This document shows, in pieces, positions 20,413-31,250 of a stretch of 64,000 nucleotides of DNA; position 1 is the stretch's first letter, and each line of letters begins with the position of its first letter. A program made the position numbers and the translations under genes. Origin of the DNA: Armigeres subalbatus (taxonomy: Eukaryota > Arthropoda > Insecta > Diptera > Culicidae); contig NC_085139.1 of assembly GCF_024139115.2 (NCBI RefSeq), positions 144,200,652 to 144,264,651 of the forward strand, in the 5' to 3' direction. The notes below the pieces were generated by a model. It was not told where the DNA came from. It worked only from the letters and a program-made list of their open reading frames with translations, and did not search any database.

Positions 20413-22927
20413 TAAACAGCCCAGTGTACAGATCAAGAAAGGTTGTTGCAGATTTGCCACCGATCGGTCGCCATTTATGGATTCAAAAACGACAAGACTT
20501 TGACTTCAAAAAGTAGAAGCCCATAAAACGTCGAGATCTGATGTTGATTGCATGTTTTCAAATTATGAAAGTAGAAGTCTTTGCACACTCCACTGCGATG
20601 GCGTTGCGTACACATTTACTGCCGATACTAGCGACATACGAATATTATACACACCACCTTGAATTCCTTATATGTGTTGTTCCCTATGGCTGTTGTGTAG
20701 CCCCTTCATAAAAAAAACTTTATCCTATCGAGCTTCATCCTGTGACATACAAAAAAGCAAATTTGTATATTTGCATTGTTTTCTATTAGTTTTAGCATCA
20801 AATTATGACCTTTTTAATTTTTCAATAGTTCGGAACACAAGTTTATTAAGCTTCCAATTGAAACTTTAAAGCCACAGTCTCACCCCAACCGAGAATATTT
20901 TCCCTGTTGCTCGATTCCCAGCAGTGGATGATAATATTGCAACTTCGTCGTTTTCAGCTCTTTTGCATAAATTAATATTCAACAATCTCCCACTTTGCAG
21001 CAAATCGAATATGCTTCGCAAATGATAATGAATCGTAGTGACGACAACGACGACGTTGACAAAGACAAGCAGCTGTGCCAGTCCCAACGAATGCGATTTT
21101 ATCATACATTTTTCTGTGCTGAAAACAGTCGGTCGGTAAAAGTCGAGGAATGTTCGAATCAGTTCGGCTCGTTTGTTTAGTGGCAGTTACTGTGGAAAGG
21201 GAAGCCCATTGGGGACTTGATATAGATTAAAATTGCGGATTTTGAAGTAGAGTGATAAAATAGACTGATTTAGTTAATTTGTTTTCAAAATCAGGTTTTT
21301 AATGCAAATTGATTCAGTTTACGTTGACTGAAAATTTAGGTTCGTTTCTTATCAACAAGTTTAATCAGGACGGCCTCGCTTGTTTTGTTCGTAAAGCACA
21401 TGCCAGGTGGTAGAAAACAGCAGGTTCTAAGCCATGGGAAGTGATTTAATATCACCTCTTATTTTGACTTCAGTGTGTTTGGGCTGATATAATGTAGGGA
21501 GATGTGGCCAATCTTGAGACCCATTTAATAGTAGTGCAGTCATAGGCACGAAGCTTATTTGTACAGTTGAAAGACTGCCCTGTATGATTCTTGCAATGAA
21601 TGGGGATTGAGTTGGGGGCACTGAGTTGAAGATACAGAATAGTAACTATAGTTGGTGTCTCACCTTTGTCTCAATCCTCGGTGGTGTTTTGTAGGAGAAC
21701 TATTTCCATCTCCAGCTCACTGATATCAACATCATCTCTTCTCGAAAGAAATAAATCATTAATTTCATCGGTTTTTTTGCCAACATGCATGCTAACTGCT
21801 AAAAAAACACAAAATTAAGCAACAAATCAAATTGTTTTTCTTTTCCTTGTTTTTTTTCTATTATTTGAGGAATATTGAGCTATGAAATGAAGATCCGGAA
21901 GAGTTAGCCTATTTATAAAACTTCGATAAATTTCTGGAAACATTCAATACAAAAAATCTTTTTCATCTTATGTTATCGAGATAAAAATCGTATAGTGGCT
22001 ACTCCGGTAATGATCTGAACCAAAAAGAACACAAGTTGAACTAAACATTACGTTCTTCTGATCTTGGAATTACGTTCGAAACGTTATAAATGATAATTTC
22101 GGGCTCTGTACCAAACGAATAAGGGAAGGTTGCTGAAATGGCGATGAATAAGAAAGAAAAATGTAGCATGGTCGACGAGTAGGAGCCGCTGATATGTGTG
22201 CCAATTAGGGACACAAAAGGAAGGTTTTGGATCAGTGTTTGTTTTGTAAAACAATGGGGATTTGGTTTAGCATAAAAAGTGATGAGATTAAATGTGCCAT
22301 AACATAAAGATTAGTGATATCAGTTACAAGGATTCGGCAATAAACTACTAACTGAATACTAATTATTTCAACAAAAAGTTTTTTCTGAATTGAAGAAATA
22401 GGACACAACTGATGCTCCCCAAACCTGACAGTTATTTTTAATACTTCCTTGAGAACTTATAATGTAGCTAGGTACGATTGAACTGAAATGTAAAACCGAT
22501 TATTCAACGAAGTTTTAGTAAACTCTCTTACTTTCCTTCAGGTAGTCTCTTGGAGAATTGAAGCAATGAGTTTTATGAGTGTCTCCGTAGAAATCGCAAA
22601 AAAAAGTCACATATTCAAACCAAACACTTGGTAGCGTCTTGATTTTTAAAACTTAAACATTTCAATAACTTGTCCTTCGGAATTCTGGAAGTTAAATGCA
22701 AGTAGTTTTTTTGGATGGAATGGTACTAATGCTAGTCTCCAGTTGACCTTGCGAGTCGTTCCGATCGTCCGAAGCGCGAACCTCCACAGTTTGAATATGC
22801 CTACGGGCATTTATGCTGTGATTTTATCTCGTCGATGAACAACAAAGATAATTGATCAACAGTTGTGTTAGTGCCCGATATTGAAAAGTGATAACTGAGA
22901 AATGAGATGTTTGAAGTGAGTGAAACT
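20413..22927. other. Unassigned, TE-poor sequence
   Basis: No element ends recognised. Short frames (for example 20866-21105 minus, 20995-21180 plus) have no recognisable content. It includes a polar, D-rich plus frame near 21040, which I consider incidental. Confidence 0.35.
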
Positions 22928-22932
22928 GAATA

Positions 22933-23216
22933 CAACAGATAACAGATATTTGAGCTAGAACAAATTTTATTAAGAATCATGTTTAAACTTTTTAATTAAT
23001 ATACGTTGAGCCACCACTGTCATCTACTCAACTGATTGCTTAAGTACATAGGGACGCAACTTATTAGCAAGCATCAAAACCAGCCCATACGTTTGACAGT
23101 CGCATTTGGGTTGGATTTTGCACAACAATTATCGTCGCGCCATCTTCAAACGATTGCCAATTGCGTTTTCAATGATCAGTACATTTAGATCGACAGTTGA
23201 GAATGTTCCCACAGGT
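22933..23216 (+). mobile_element. MITE copy 1 (ACAGATAACAGATATT ends), truncated by a LINE
   Basis: Homologous over about 285 bp to the intact copy at 30937-31250 in the same orientation: both share the ACAGATAACAGATATT terminus, ACAAATTTTATT, CATCTACTCAACTGATTGC and ACGTTTGACAG. The right end is missing. A possible remainder, AATATCTAAATACTGAG, is at 24335-24352 on the far side of the LINE. Confidence 0.7.
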
Positions 23217-24334
23217 ATTATTTTTTATTTATTTATTTATTTATTTATTAATTGGTACATTCATCTGACATCATTGTCTACATGAATAAAACTTAAGCTA
23301 GGCAAATGCATTAGATTACAACAATCGTAGTCTGAAATTACTTGTGCTTATAGAAAAATCAAATAAACTGTAAACACTATTAAACATACAACACATTATA
23401 CGTATTGGCTCGTTCTGACCATAGCCAGTGCGTCTATAGTCCAATCTTAAAAAGTTCGTTTGTCTTAAGTTACGAGGAATAGCATTTATGTTGATTTGAG
23501 CTAGGATGAATCAATATATCCGGTTATCACTTTTTGAATAAACAGAACTCTTTCCACCTGACGTCTCCTAGTTAATGTGTCCATTGCAAGCAAACGGCAG
23601 CGACTCCGGTATGATGGTAAGTTGAAAGGGTCACGCCAAGGAAGATACCTCAACGCATAACGAACAAAACGAGATTGGACGGCTTCTATTCTCGAAGTCC
23701 AGCTTTCAGAATAAGGGCTCCACACGACAGCAGCATATTCAAGTACAGACCGCACTAGCGAGAAATACAATGCTCGCAAGCAGTACGGATCCTTGAATTC
23801 ATTTGATATTCTGAAGATAAATCCCAGATTTCGATTAGCTTTCGCAATAACATACGAGTAATGCTCTCGAAAAGACAGTTTTGTGTCTAGTTGAACGCCA
23901 AGATCCTTAACTACTGATTCTCTCGCGACTATTTCACCTTCAATATATCATAGTTCCACTCATTCATTCTTTTTACGGGTGAAAGATATAATCGAGCATT
24001 TTTTAGTACTGATTAACATCTAGTTGATTCCACACCATTCTGCAAAGGCATCAACAAGTTTCTGGAGTTTCAAACAGTCTTCGAGGGACTTTATAACGAT
24101 ATATATTGTAGGATCATCTGCATACAGAAGTCGGCAGCCTCTAGGAGAACAGCGCAAACATCATTGATCAACAAGGATAACAGCAAAGGGCCTAGGTTGC
24201 TGCCCTGAGGAACACCGGAAAAATTCGAGAAGGAATTGGACTGAGCTCCACCAATCTTCACAGACAGACGTCGATTAATTAGGTATGATTTTAACCAGTT
24301 GACAAATTTTGGCGCAGCACCCATCCGCTGGATT
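23217..24334 (-). mobile_element. 5'-truncated CR1/Jockey-type LINE, minus strand
   Basis: The tail (AAAT)n reads as TTTATTTATT at about 23222-23250 on the plus strand, so the 3' end is on the left. RT-coding remnants follow on the minus strand. ATTATT at both edges (about 23217 and 24330) may be a short target duplication within the MITE. Confidence 0.75.
23501..24330 (-). pseudogene. LINE reverse transcriptase fragment
   Basis: Minus-strand frame 24324-24091 gives G-V-P-Q-G-S-N-L-G-P-L-L, the RT domain 4-like motif. After a frameshift Y-A-D-D is read at about 24115-24125, so the catalytic aspartates are kept. A second frame (23779-23501) gives the C-terminal S-L-V-R-S-V-L-E-Y-A-A-V-V-W-S-P and I-E-A-V-Q-S-R-F-V-R-Y-A-L-R block typical of CR1/Jockey-like RTs. 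The endonuclease and N-terminus are absent. Confidence 0.8.
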
Positions 24335-24352
24335 ATTAATATCTAAATACTG

Positions 24353-24644
24353 AGAAATGAAAGTGAGTACTTAGTCACTTCTCACTAGTCACATCCCACT
24401 TCTCACTCATCTCTCCCTTCTCACTACTCAATTCTCATTTCCCACTTCTCAATTCTCACCTCTAACCCCTCACTCCTCACTTTTCACCTATCACTGCTCA
24501 GCACACACTTAGCACTTCTCACTTACTAATGTTACTTTTTATTTCTTACTTTCCACTTTCTTCTCCTCGCTTTTCACTTCTCACTTATCGCTTCGAATTT
24601 CTCATTTCCAGCACTGCTCACTTCTCAATTGTCAATCCCCACTT
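24353..24644. repeat. CACTTCTCACTT minisatellite
   Basis: Degenerate tandem of CACTTCTCACT / CAATTCTCACCTCT units, period about 10-12 bp. The same composition occurs in the centre of the fold-back element at 14.1 kb and at 28560-28710, 33605-33715 and 34755-34850. Confidence 0.75.
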
Positions 24645-24691
24645 GTCACTTCTTTTGGTTTTTATGGTTTATGCTAACGTAAAAACAACAC

Positions 24692-24761
24692 GACACTAAT
24701 AAAACGCGACGCGAGACAAGACATAACACTTATCGTTTTTACACTCGTCAACTAAGATTTT
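24692..24761 (+). repeat. Left 70-bp inverted repeat of the Penelope-like element
   Basis: Exact reverse complement of 25775-25844, with no mismatch seen. A further 37 bp outside it (24655-24691) is not repeated on the right side. Confidence 0.9.
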
Positions 24762-24777
24762 TTAAAATTACCTTTTA

Positions 24778-24819
24778 AGTCGACCGGTTTCGGGCGCGAT
24801 GTTGCCCATCATCAGGACT
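24778..24819 (-). ncRNA. Hammerhead ribozyme fold (Penelope-type, short stem III)
   Basis: Read on the minus strand: AGTC, the core CTGATGA, a hairpin GGGC...GCCC, the core GAAA, CCGG, the cleavage triplet GTC and GACT. AGTC and GACT pair as stem I, and GGGC/GCCC is stem II. CCGG is self-complementary, as in the minimal stem III of Penelope-element hammerheads, which may act as dimers. All conserved core bases are present. It lies 3' of the GIY-YIG coding region. Confidence 0.85.
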
Positions 24820-24894
24820 ATGTCCAACTGACTACTTTTCGTACGTTGCTCGTACACGTTCGGTTGCGATTGTTGTTAGGGAATGTTCTTTCGG

Positions 24895-25774
24895 TCAGCC
24901 CGAAAGGTTGGATACGATGGGTGGCTCGTCTTCATTCATCAGCGGTTCCTTGGAGTTTGTGATGAACATCGACTCCCATGCGTTGAGCTGGGAGTTTTTT
25001 CTTACTGCTCTCAACAGTTTTGAATCCTCCCAGTTTATGTTGTGACCACAGTTTACTGCATGTGCGGCCACGCTCGATTCGTGTATTTTCAGTGTTTCCA
25101 CAGCACTTTTTGTGTTCCCTTAAACGAACTTTAATTTTGCGGCGGGTCTGACCGATATAGACTGCAGAACAGTCATCACAGGAGATTCGGTAAACTCCTG
25201 ACTGCTCTTCTGATGGAACCATATCCTTCAGGTTACACAGTAAATCACGTAAAGTGTTTTCGCTTTTGTGTACTACGTGTAGTCCCTGTCGTCGAAGTGC
25301 GGTCTTAATTGGGTTGGTTATTCTGGGATAAAACGGTAGACTTATTCTTCTATTTTTCTCTGCTGCTGGTTCCAGTGTTGTGATTTCCTGGCGGTGCCTT
25401 TTTCGTTTGTGTTTTCGGAGAATTGTTTCCACAAACTTCCTGTCGTACCCGTTCATTTCAGCTGCGTTGTAGATTTTATTTTCTTCCTCTTCGAATTCTG
25501 GTTTATCCATGGGTACGTTGTACAGTCGATGTGCCATAGAGTGGAACGCTGCTTGTTTCTGAGCACCAAAATGATTTGAGTCAGATGTTATGTACCGATC
25601 AGTTGATGTGGGTTTTCGATATATTCCAAACTTTAGTGTGCCGTCTTCTGTTTTCATGATCATAAGGTCAAGAAAGGGAAGTTTGCCATCCACCTCTTTT
25701 TCAACAGTGAATTTAATTGAGCTGTGTTGGGTGTTCAGAAACTCTAGCGTCTGCTCAAGGTAGCGTTCTTTCAC
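24895..25774 (-). CDS. Penelope-like RT C-terminus plus GIY-YIG endonuclease, one frameshift
   Basis: A 280-codon minus-strand ORF starts at 25774 inside the RT: K-L-P-F-L-D-L-M-I then G-I-Y-R-K-P-T-S-T-D-R-Y, the end of the palm and thumb in Penelope-type RTs. It continues with a basic linker (R-K-H-K-R-K-R-H-R-Q). Residues about 193-225 are G-V-Y-R-I-S-C-D-D-C with V-Y-I-G-Q-T-R-R and an R-x2-E-H, the GIY-YIG nuclease core with its zinc-binding cysteines. Near 25100 the frame shifts, and the true C-terminus (A-H-A-V-N-C-G-H-N-I-N-W) is read from 25101 to 24895. The RT catalytic part is missing, so the element could not move alone. Confidence 0.88.
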
Positions 25775-25844
25775 AAAATCTTAGTTGACGAGTGTAAAAA
25801 CGATAAGTGTTATGTCTTGTCTCGCGTCGCGTTTTATTAGTGTC
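25775..25844 (-). repeat. Right 70-bp inverted repeat of the Penelope-like element
   Basis: Exact inverted copy of 24692-24761. It abuts the first codon of the truncated ORF at 25774, so no leader or upstream RT sequence remains on this side. Confidence 0.9.
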
Positions 25845-25849
25845 ACTTC

Positions 25850-26190
25850 TTACCTTTCACTTATTTCTAAGAGAGAAGGAAGAAATCGGAAGAGAGTGAA
25901 AGGAAGAGGGAAGAAATAAATAAAAACATGGGAAATGTTAATGGAAAAGTAAAAAGAAAGTAAGTTGAAGCACAGAGAACAGACGTTCATCTTCATTCGT
26001 GCGCTTGCGTAAAATTTTGCACTGGTCATTTTGAAGTAGTGTGATGATAATTTTGGTAAAAAAATTGCCGTTTTTTACTTTTTAGCGCTAGTGTTCATTC
26101 CGGTGGTAGCATCACCTTGTTTACGTACACAGATATAAAAAGTTGTTGAAATTTACACGAAAGTAATGCACATAAAGGGAATGCCAAAAA
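25850..26190. other. Minisatellite remainder and purine-rich tract
   Basis: Continues the CACTTCT-type minisatellite interrupted by the Penelope-like element, then GAAGGAAGAAA-rich sequence to about 25970. The rest is unassigned. Confidence 0.5.
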
Positions 26191-26195
26191 GAGCG

Positions 26196-27936
26196 TAGAG
26201 GAACTGGGGGTAGGACGCCCACGTTAAGGAAAATGCCATTTTTATCAATGAAAACCACCATTTCAGCCAGTTTTCATCAGCGCATACTGAAGAACAGCAT
26301 ATCTGCGACTGACTACCGTAACAGATATCTAATTGTCCATTTTATTGCACAGAAATTTGATTTTTAAAAAGCACCCGAAAAAAAATGATTTTGAAACCAT
26401 GCGGGGTGAGATGCGCCAGTGGATGGGTTAAAACGCGCATGTGCTTATCGTACTGATTTTCATTTTAATAGCCTACATTAAGGCAATTAACCGAATGTTT
26501 CAGCTGTTTCGGTCATACGAAATGAGCATGGGCGTAATGCCCCACACCGACCTCAGAAGTTTGAAGGCCCATAAAATCGTTTTAAAACCATTTTTGACGA
26601 CGATTTCGTGTGGAACATAAAGAACACGAGTAAGCAGCACCCAGTTAACATTTTGATACGTATAGGTTTTGATATAAGTTGTCATATACAAGCAAGAAAA
26701 CTTGTATATAATGCACTGAATCGCTATATACCTACCAAAGTGGAGGCCATATATGCACTAAACAACGACTTTCTTGAGTTTTTGTAAGCTTTATTACGAT
26801 TTAGTAAACATTTGAAAAAATAATTGTAAATAATCATGTCTCGAACATTTGACCTTTGGATCTAGAGGCTACTGCTCTACCGATGTGCTATACAGCAACT
26901 CTTGAAGAGCAGCAAATTTTTGACAATCATAATCTAGATAAAACTCTAGTGTTGCGATGATATTGCAGTAAACGATGTCTATTACATTTATACGATTCGA
27001 GAATCATGTTGTTGTACGTACAAATGTAGCTTGAGTCTTATATGGAAACTGTTTGTAATTGTTCCGACAATGTCCATACATAAAACGATTACGCAGCATT
27101 TCAAACGATTCTACCGACATATAAACGATGATGAAATGTCAACATCAGTGGTATTAGATTTCGCCGTGTTTACCTCTGAGTTATTTTCATTTGGTTGAAG
27201 TTTAGTTGTTTTGTTCGATGTTTGGCAGTGGTACGGAGTACAAATTGACAGGATTAAAAGAATGGAATTAAAAAACAACATTTATTGAGTAGAATTAAGT
27301 TACATCGTATGGAGTGAAGTAAGTAGAAATGATATTTATTTTGTCGCTGAGATACAGTGGGTTTTGACCAGCGAGCTGGAGTAAAAACTATATACACACA
27401 ACGCACATCCGTATACGATTTTCAATGCACCACATATGTGGATTTACGATATTTGCGATTTAATCTGATTAAGTGGATATTGTTTATATCGTTATAAGAC
27501 TTTTTTGAACACAATCGTAAATATTCCATATGCTGGTATAAAATACGATAGTAATCATATTTGGGCTACCCTTATAAGTAATTTTATACGAGTGTGATAA
27601 AAAACGGGAACATATGCGATCAAATATATATTTTCCTATACGATCTGTGGTTGACTGGGCATGGCTCATGGCTCAATTATTAATTTATCAATGTATAACA
27701 GCGACAGAAAGACTAAATTCCACCGAGCTAGAATTGCATCAAAACACGCAAAAATCGTTTTTTTCCAGTTTTTCATGTATAACTAGAGAAAAATCATGAA
27801 ATATATGTATCCAATGGCAATATTTTTCATTGCTTTATCGTATAGACTATTGAAAATAATCAAAATGGGGATATTTAACCTTATTCAGGGGTGGCGCGTT
27901 TTAACCCCTATGGGCGTGCTACCTTCACTTCCCCTA
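26196..27936. mobile_element. DNA element with degenerate inverted ends and TA target site
   Basis: The left end TAGAGGAACTGGGGGTAGGA (then CGCCCA) matches the complement of the right end, TAGGGGAAGTGAAGGTAGCA (then CGCCCA), at about 21 of 26 positions. Internal GGGTTAAAACGCGC motifs occur near both ends (26430 and 27895). There is no transposase frame. Another element (26639-27660) is probably nested inside. Confidence 0.6.
26639..27660. mobile_element. Possible nested element, CCCAGTTAAC / GTTGACTGGG ends
   Basis: The left end ACCCAGTTAACATTTTGATA (then CGTATAGG) resembles the complement of the right end, which has CCCAGTCAACC and CGTATAGG at similar distances. The body is AT-rich without coding. 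Target duplication is not clear, so the exact edges are tentative. Confidence 0.4.
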
Positions 27937-28144
27937 ATCTTAAACGATATTTTCTCTTGAATGTATGCAATTTGTATTGCATTATGTCACTATTTAGTCG
28001 ACTAATTGGCATAATGCTATACAAATGGCATACATTTAGGGGGAAATTGATGGGAAAGATTCATGTATGTTCAGAATAGTGTAATTTTCCGCGCCTGTAT
28101 TTTTTACGCGCTGATTAGTTTTCATTATTTTTTTCTGTGTAGTG

Positions 28145-28711
28145 TAAGCCAACACCATCGCTTGGTGAGATTGAGTTCGTATGTCGGGCAGTCTGCATTG
28201 ACGGCACTGAGGAGCTTTATACACGTCAACAACAACTTTTTATGGACCTCCATGTCTGTTATTTGTGGTAGAATGAAGAAGAGGGAACTAGGAGGAAAAA
28301 AGAAGGAAATACTGAGGGTCGTGGGTTCGAGTCCCATCGAAGGGAAAGTGGTTACCTCCAATACATTTTTCAAATCGATATCTTTCACATTTAGAACATT
28401 GTAAATTAATGTCCATATCGGGTGGTTTAATACCCGGAATATAGTCAATTACCTTTGATTAAACTGAAGGAAATAGATGAAAGAAGAATAAAGAAGAAGG
28501 AAGAAGAAAGCAAAAATAAGAAATAAGCGAATTTGAAGGATTAGTTTCACAATTTTTAATTATCACATCTCACTTCTTACCAGTCACATTCCACTTCTTA
28601 CTTCTCACTCCTTGGTCCTCTGTTCGCACTTATCACTTAACATGGCTCACATTTCAGTTCTCACCTCTCACTCCTCACTCCGCACTTTTTAATTCTCACT
28701 TCTAACTTCTT
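28145..28711 (+). repeat. Block copy 1: SINE-like unit plus minisatellite, left of the RTE
   Basis: About 90% identical over ~560 bp to 33176-33716 in the same orientation. It starts at AAGCCAACACCATCGCTTGG. The middle holds GGTCGTGGGTTCGAGTCCCA, with a canonical tRNA-type B box (GGTTCGAGTCC), so part of it is a tRNA-derived SINE. The end (28555-28711) is the CACTTCTCACT minisatellite. Confidence 0.8.
28310..28400 (+). mobile_element. tRNA-derived SINE fragment (B box)
   Basis: TACTGAGGGTCGTGGGTTCG with the B box is followed by ATCGAAGGGAAAGTGGTTAC and a CAAAT-rich 3' part. A cleaner copy with the upstream tRNA-like half is on the minus strand at 40816-40935. Confidence 0.6.
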
Positions 28712-28715
28712 ACAG

Positions 28716-29047
28716 TTCTATGAGAAGTTGAACCGCTCACGCAAGGGCCACGTGCCACAGCCTGATATGTGTAAGGTCATAAACGGGAACCTTCTTACGA
28801 ACGAGCGTGAGGTGATCCAAAGGTGGCGGCAGCACTACGAAGAGCACCTGAATGGCGATGTGGCAGACGAAGATGGCGGTATAGTGATGGACCTGGGGAA
28901 CGCGCGCAGGACATAATTCTACTGGCTCTGGATCTCCAAGAAATGCAGGAGGAGATTGGCCGGCTGAAGAACAACAAAGCCCCTGGGGTTGACCAACTAC
29001 CAGGAGAGCTATTTAAACACGGTGGTGAGGCACTGGCTAGAGCGCTG
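28716..29047 (+). pseudogene. RTE LINE, pre-RT linker and start of RT
   Basis: Two plus frames joined by a shift near 28900 read R-S-R-K-G-H-V-P-Q, W-R-Q-H-Y-E-E-H-L and then I-G-R-L-K-N-N-K-A-P-G-V-D-Q-L-P-G-E-L, the K-x-K-A-P-G-x-D motif that opens RT domain 1 in RTE elements. It stops at the border of the 2.7-kb insertion. Confidence 0.8.
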
Positions 29048-29509
29048 CCCGGATAAAAAATATCATAGAAAAACCATAAATTTTGCTGCTACAACACCAT
29101 TTAGTACATAATAATTACCATTGATTATAATGCAAATTTTACAATAAAATTGCATTAGAATTTATGGTTTTGCACGATAAAATGAATGGTAAATGGGACT
29201 TTTACATTAAAAAATAGGGGTTGTTATGTATCTTTACAATAAAAAATTCGAAATTTTTTCATACAAAATTTAGAGCAAAACAATTGATTTTACGGTTAAT
29301 CAATGGGATGATTTCTATGGATGAAACAGTAGAAAACAATGTGTTTTAAATGTTATGCTTCACTTTTTTTATTCTTTTACCATAGACGTACAACAAGTTT
29401 TAAAATAAAATTCACTTCAGTATTACAATAGAAATACAATACAATTGAGTATTTTACAATTTATTTTACTAACAGAGAAAAAATCACATTTGTTGTGAAA
29501 TGCAAAAAA

Positions 29510-29600
29510 AAAGTAGAGTCCAAAATATGCACGATTTCTAGCCACGATGTGTCTCCGTATTTCTTGTACTCATGCTGCTGGCGTTGAAATGGTCCACCAA
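29510..29600 (-). pseudogene. RTE-type LINE scrap, minus strand
   Basis: The minus frame reads E-I-R-R-H-I-V-A-R-N-R-A-Y-F-G-L, matching E-I-R-R-R-I-V-A-G-N-R-T-Y-F-G-F of the RTE at 32.61 kb. Further minus-strand coding-like bits continue to about 29870 but are not recognisable. Confidence 0.6.
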
Positions 29601-30936
29601 AAGACGATGTAACCGTGGAAGAGGTACCTCACGTGAAATTTACGTCTAGGCATTCATCACGCTCTTGGTCGGAACTACATCCAGTTCGCTATAATTCGAT
29701 TCTCTGCGTCGATTTCATCTGGGAACCTCTGGGCAGTTTCAAATAAGAGTCCGCTTGAATCGCTTGGCTTTCAAGATGTTGGATAGAACATTGACTTGAA
29801 AGACGGATTTTTTTTTGTGCAGATAAGGAGTCTTGTCATGATACTTTGCCAATCGGTTGAGCAACCCCCAGCTCTGAGCATCCGTGTAAACTCTGAAACG
29901 GTATTACACATATAATACACTGTTTCTAACGAATTGAATGTGAAATAATTCGATCAACCGATTCGTAAATCGTCGTAAATCAGACTAACCAAAGTTTGCG
30001 TAATTCACTGCCATCCCTGTCGCAATTTAAAAAATATTCATAACAGACTCACTTAGGATCAATCCGCCTGAATCCAGTCGAGCCACCGGTTAGCCAAATC
30101 CGAATCCAAATCAACTGAAACCAGCCGGCTCATCCACTCCGAAAGGTAATTTGTTATTGTTGTTTCCAAACAGAGCTCAATAGCTGAAAATAGATTAAGT
30201 TGTTAACAAAAACGTTCTCTCTGCTTCGGTGGTAAAAATTAAGAACCCTCCGAAAGGGATTTGAAATATTTCCCCGGCATCAAAATCATCCGGTACATAT
30301 TAAATATATATGATGATATTGCGCATAAGCCCCAAAATTTTATTCCCACCTTTGGGTTTCCGCGCCGAGCACTCAGCGCCAGACTCGGCGACAAGGAGAT
30401 GGTGGTCAAGTTGGTACTCCTGATTTTCTGACAACTGATGTCGATTGGTTGTGTGAGTGCACCGGTGTCAAAAAATAGAGCTTTTAGCTGAAAATTTAAT
30501 TGTCAAATGTACATTTTGACAGCAATATAGATGTATGAGTGAATGAAATGTGCAAATGCTCTATCGCGGAAGCAGTCGCTGAAGACAAGTGTCAATGCTT
30601 TCAGTGACGAAACGAAAAGTTTCAATGCAAAAAGCAATAACACTCAATACTCACCATTATTATGGATAACGCGGCCAATGATCCTTCGCTGGCTCCCAAC
30701 CACAACATTCCATTTTTTTACAAATCATAAACAAACTGTACACGCTCAAATAAATTCACTCTTTCTACGAAAAAAATGAAAGCAAAAGTTTTAGTTATTT
30801 TTTATTTAAAAAAATACAAACTATTCTTCGGAAAAATATATTAAGCTCTTTTAGTGGAATGAATTAAACCGTCTAAGACGAATTAAGTACTGTCCATTTA
30901 ATTCCACCAGTTAATTTTCGTTATCTTTGCAGATAC

Positions 30937-31250
30937 CACAGATAACAGATATTGAAGCTGGAACAAATTTTATTGAAAATCCTGTGTAAACTTTTGAATT
31001 GATATACGTTGGCCCACTACTGCCATCTACTCAACTGATTGCGGCAGTACATAAGGATGCAGCTGATTAACAACCGTCGAACGCAGCCAATACGTTTGAC
31101 AGCCGCATTTGGGCTGCGTTTTCAATAACAATGATCCTTGCGCCATCTCCAATCGATTGCCAAACGCGGTCCCAATTTAAAATACATTTGAATAAACGGT
31201 TGCGGATGTTTACACACGTATCGGATGCCAGCCTCAATATCTGTTATCTG
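30937..31250 (+). mobile_element. Intact MITE, 314 bp, with 9-bp target duplication
   Basis: TGCAGATAC flanks both ends (30928-30936 and 31251-31259). The ends are inverted repeats of ACAGATAACAGATATTGA-GCTGG (about 24 bp, one mismatch). An 8-9-bp duplication suggests hAT- or Mutator-type mobilisation. A second, interrupted copy is at 22933-23216. Confidence 0.85.

Larger units (their letters stand above)
24655..25844 (-). mobile_element. Truncated Penelope-like element with 70-bp inverted terminal repeats
   Basis: Minus-strand coding for the end of a Penelope-type RT and a GIY-YIG endonuclease lies between a perfect 70-bp inverted repeat: 24692-24761 and 25775-25844, beginning GACACTAATAAAACGCGACG. 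GTCACTTCTT occurs at 24645-24654 and 25842-25851, a likely 10-bp target duplication within the minisatellite. Inverted or tandem pseudo-LTRs are known for Penelope-like elements. A hammerhead-type fold lies just inside the left repeat. Confidence 0.85.

Noticed and set aside
23222..23250. Microsatellite (TTTA)n of independent origin
   Set aside because: It abuts minus-strand RT coding at the proper distance for a LINE 3' tail, so it was assigned to the LINE.
28310..28345. tRNA gene on the basis of GGGTTCGAGTCCC
   Set aside because: Only the B-box half is tRNA-like. No acceptor stem or anticodon arm can be folded, and the segment recurs as part of a SINE.
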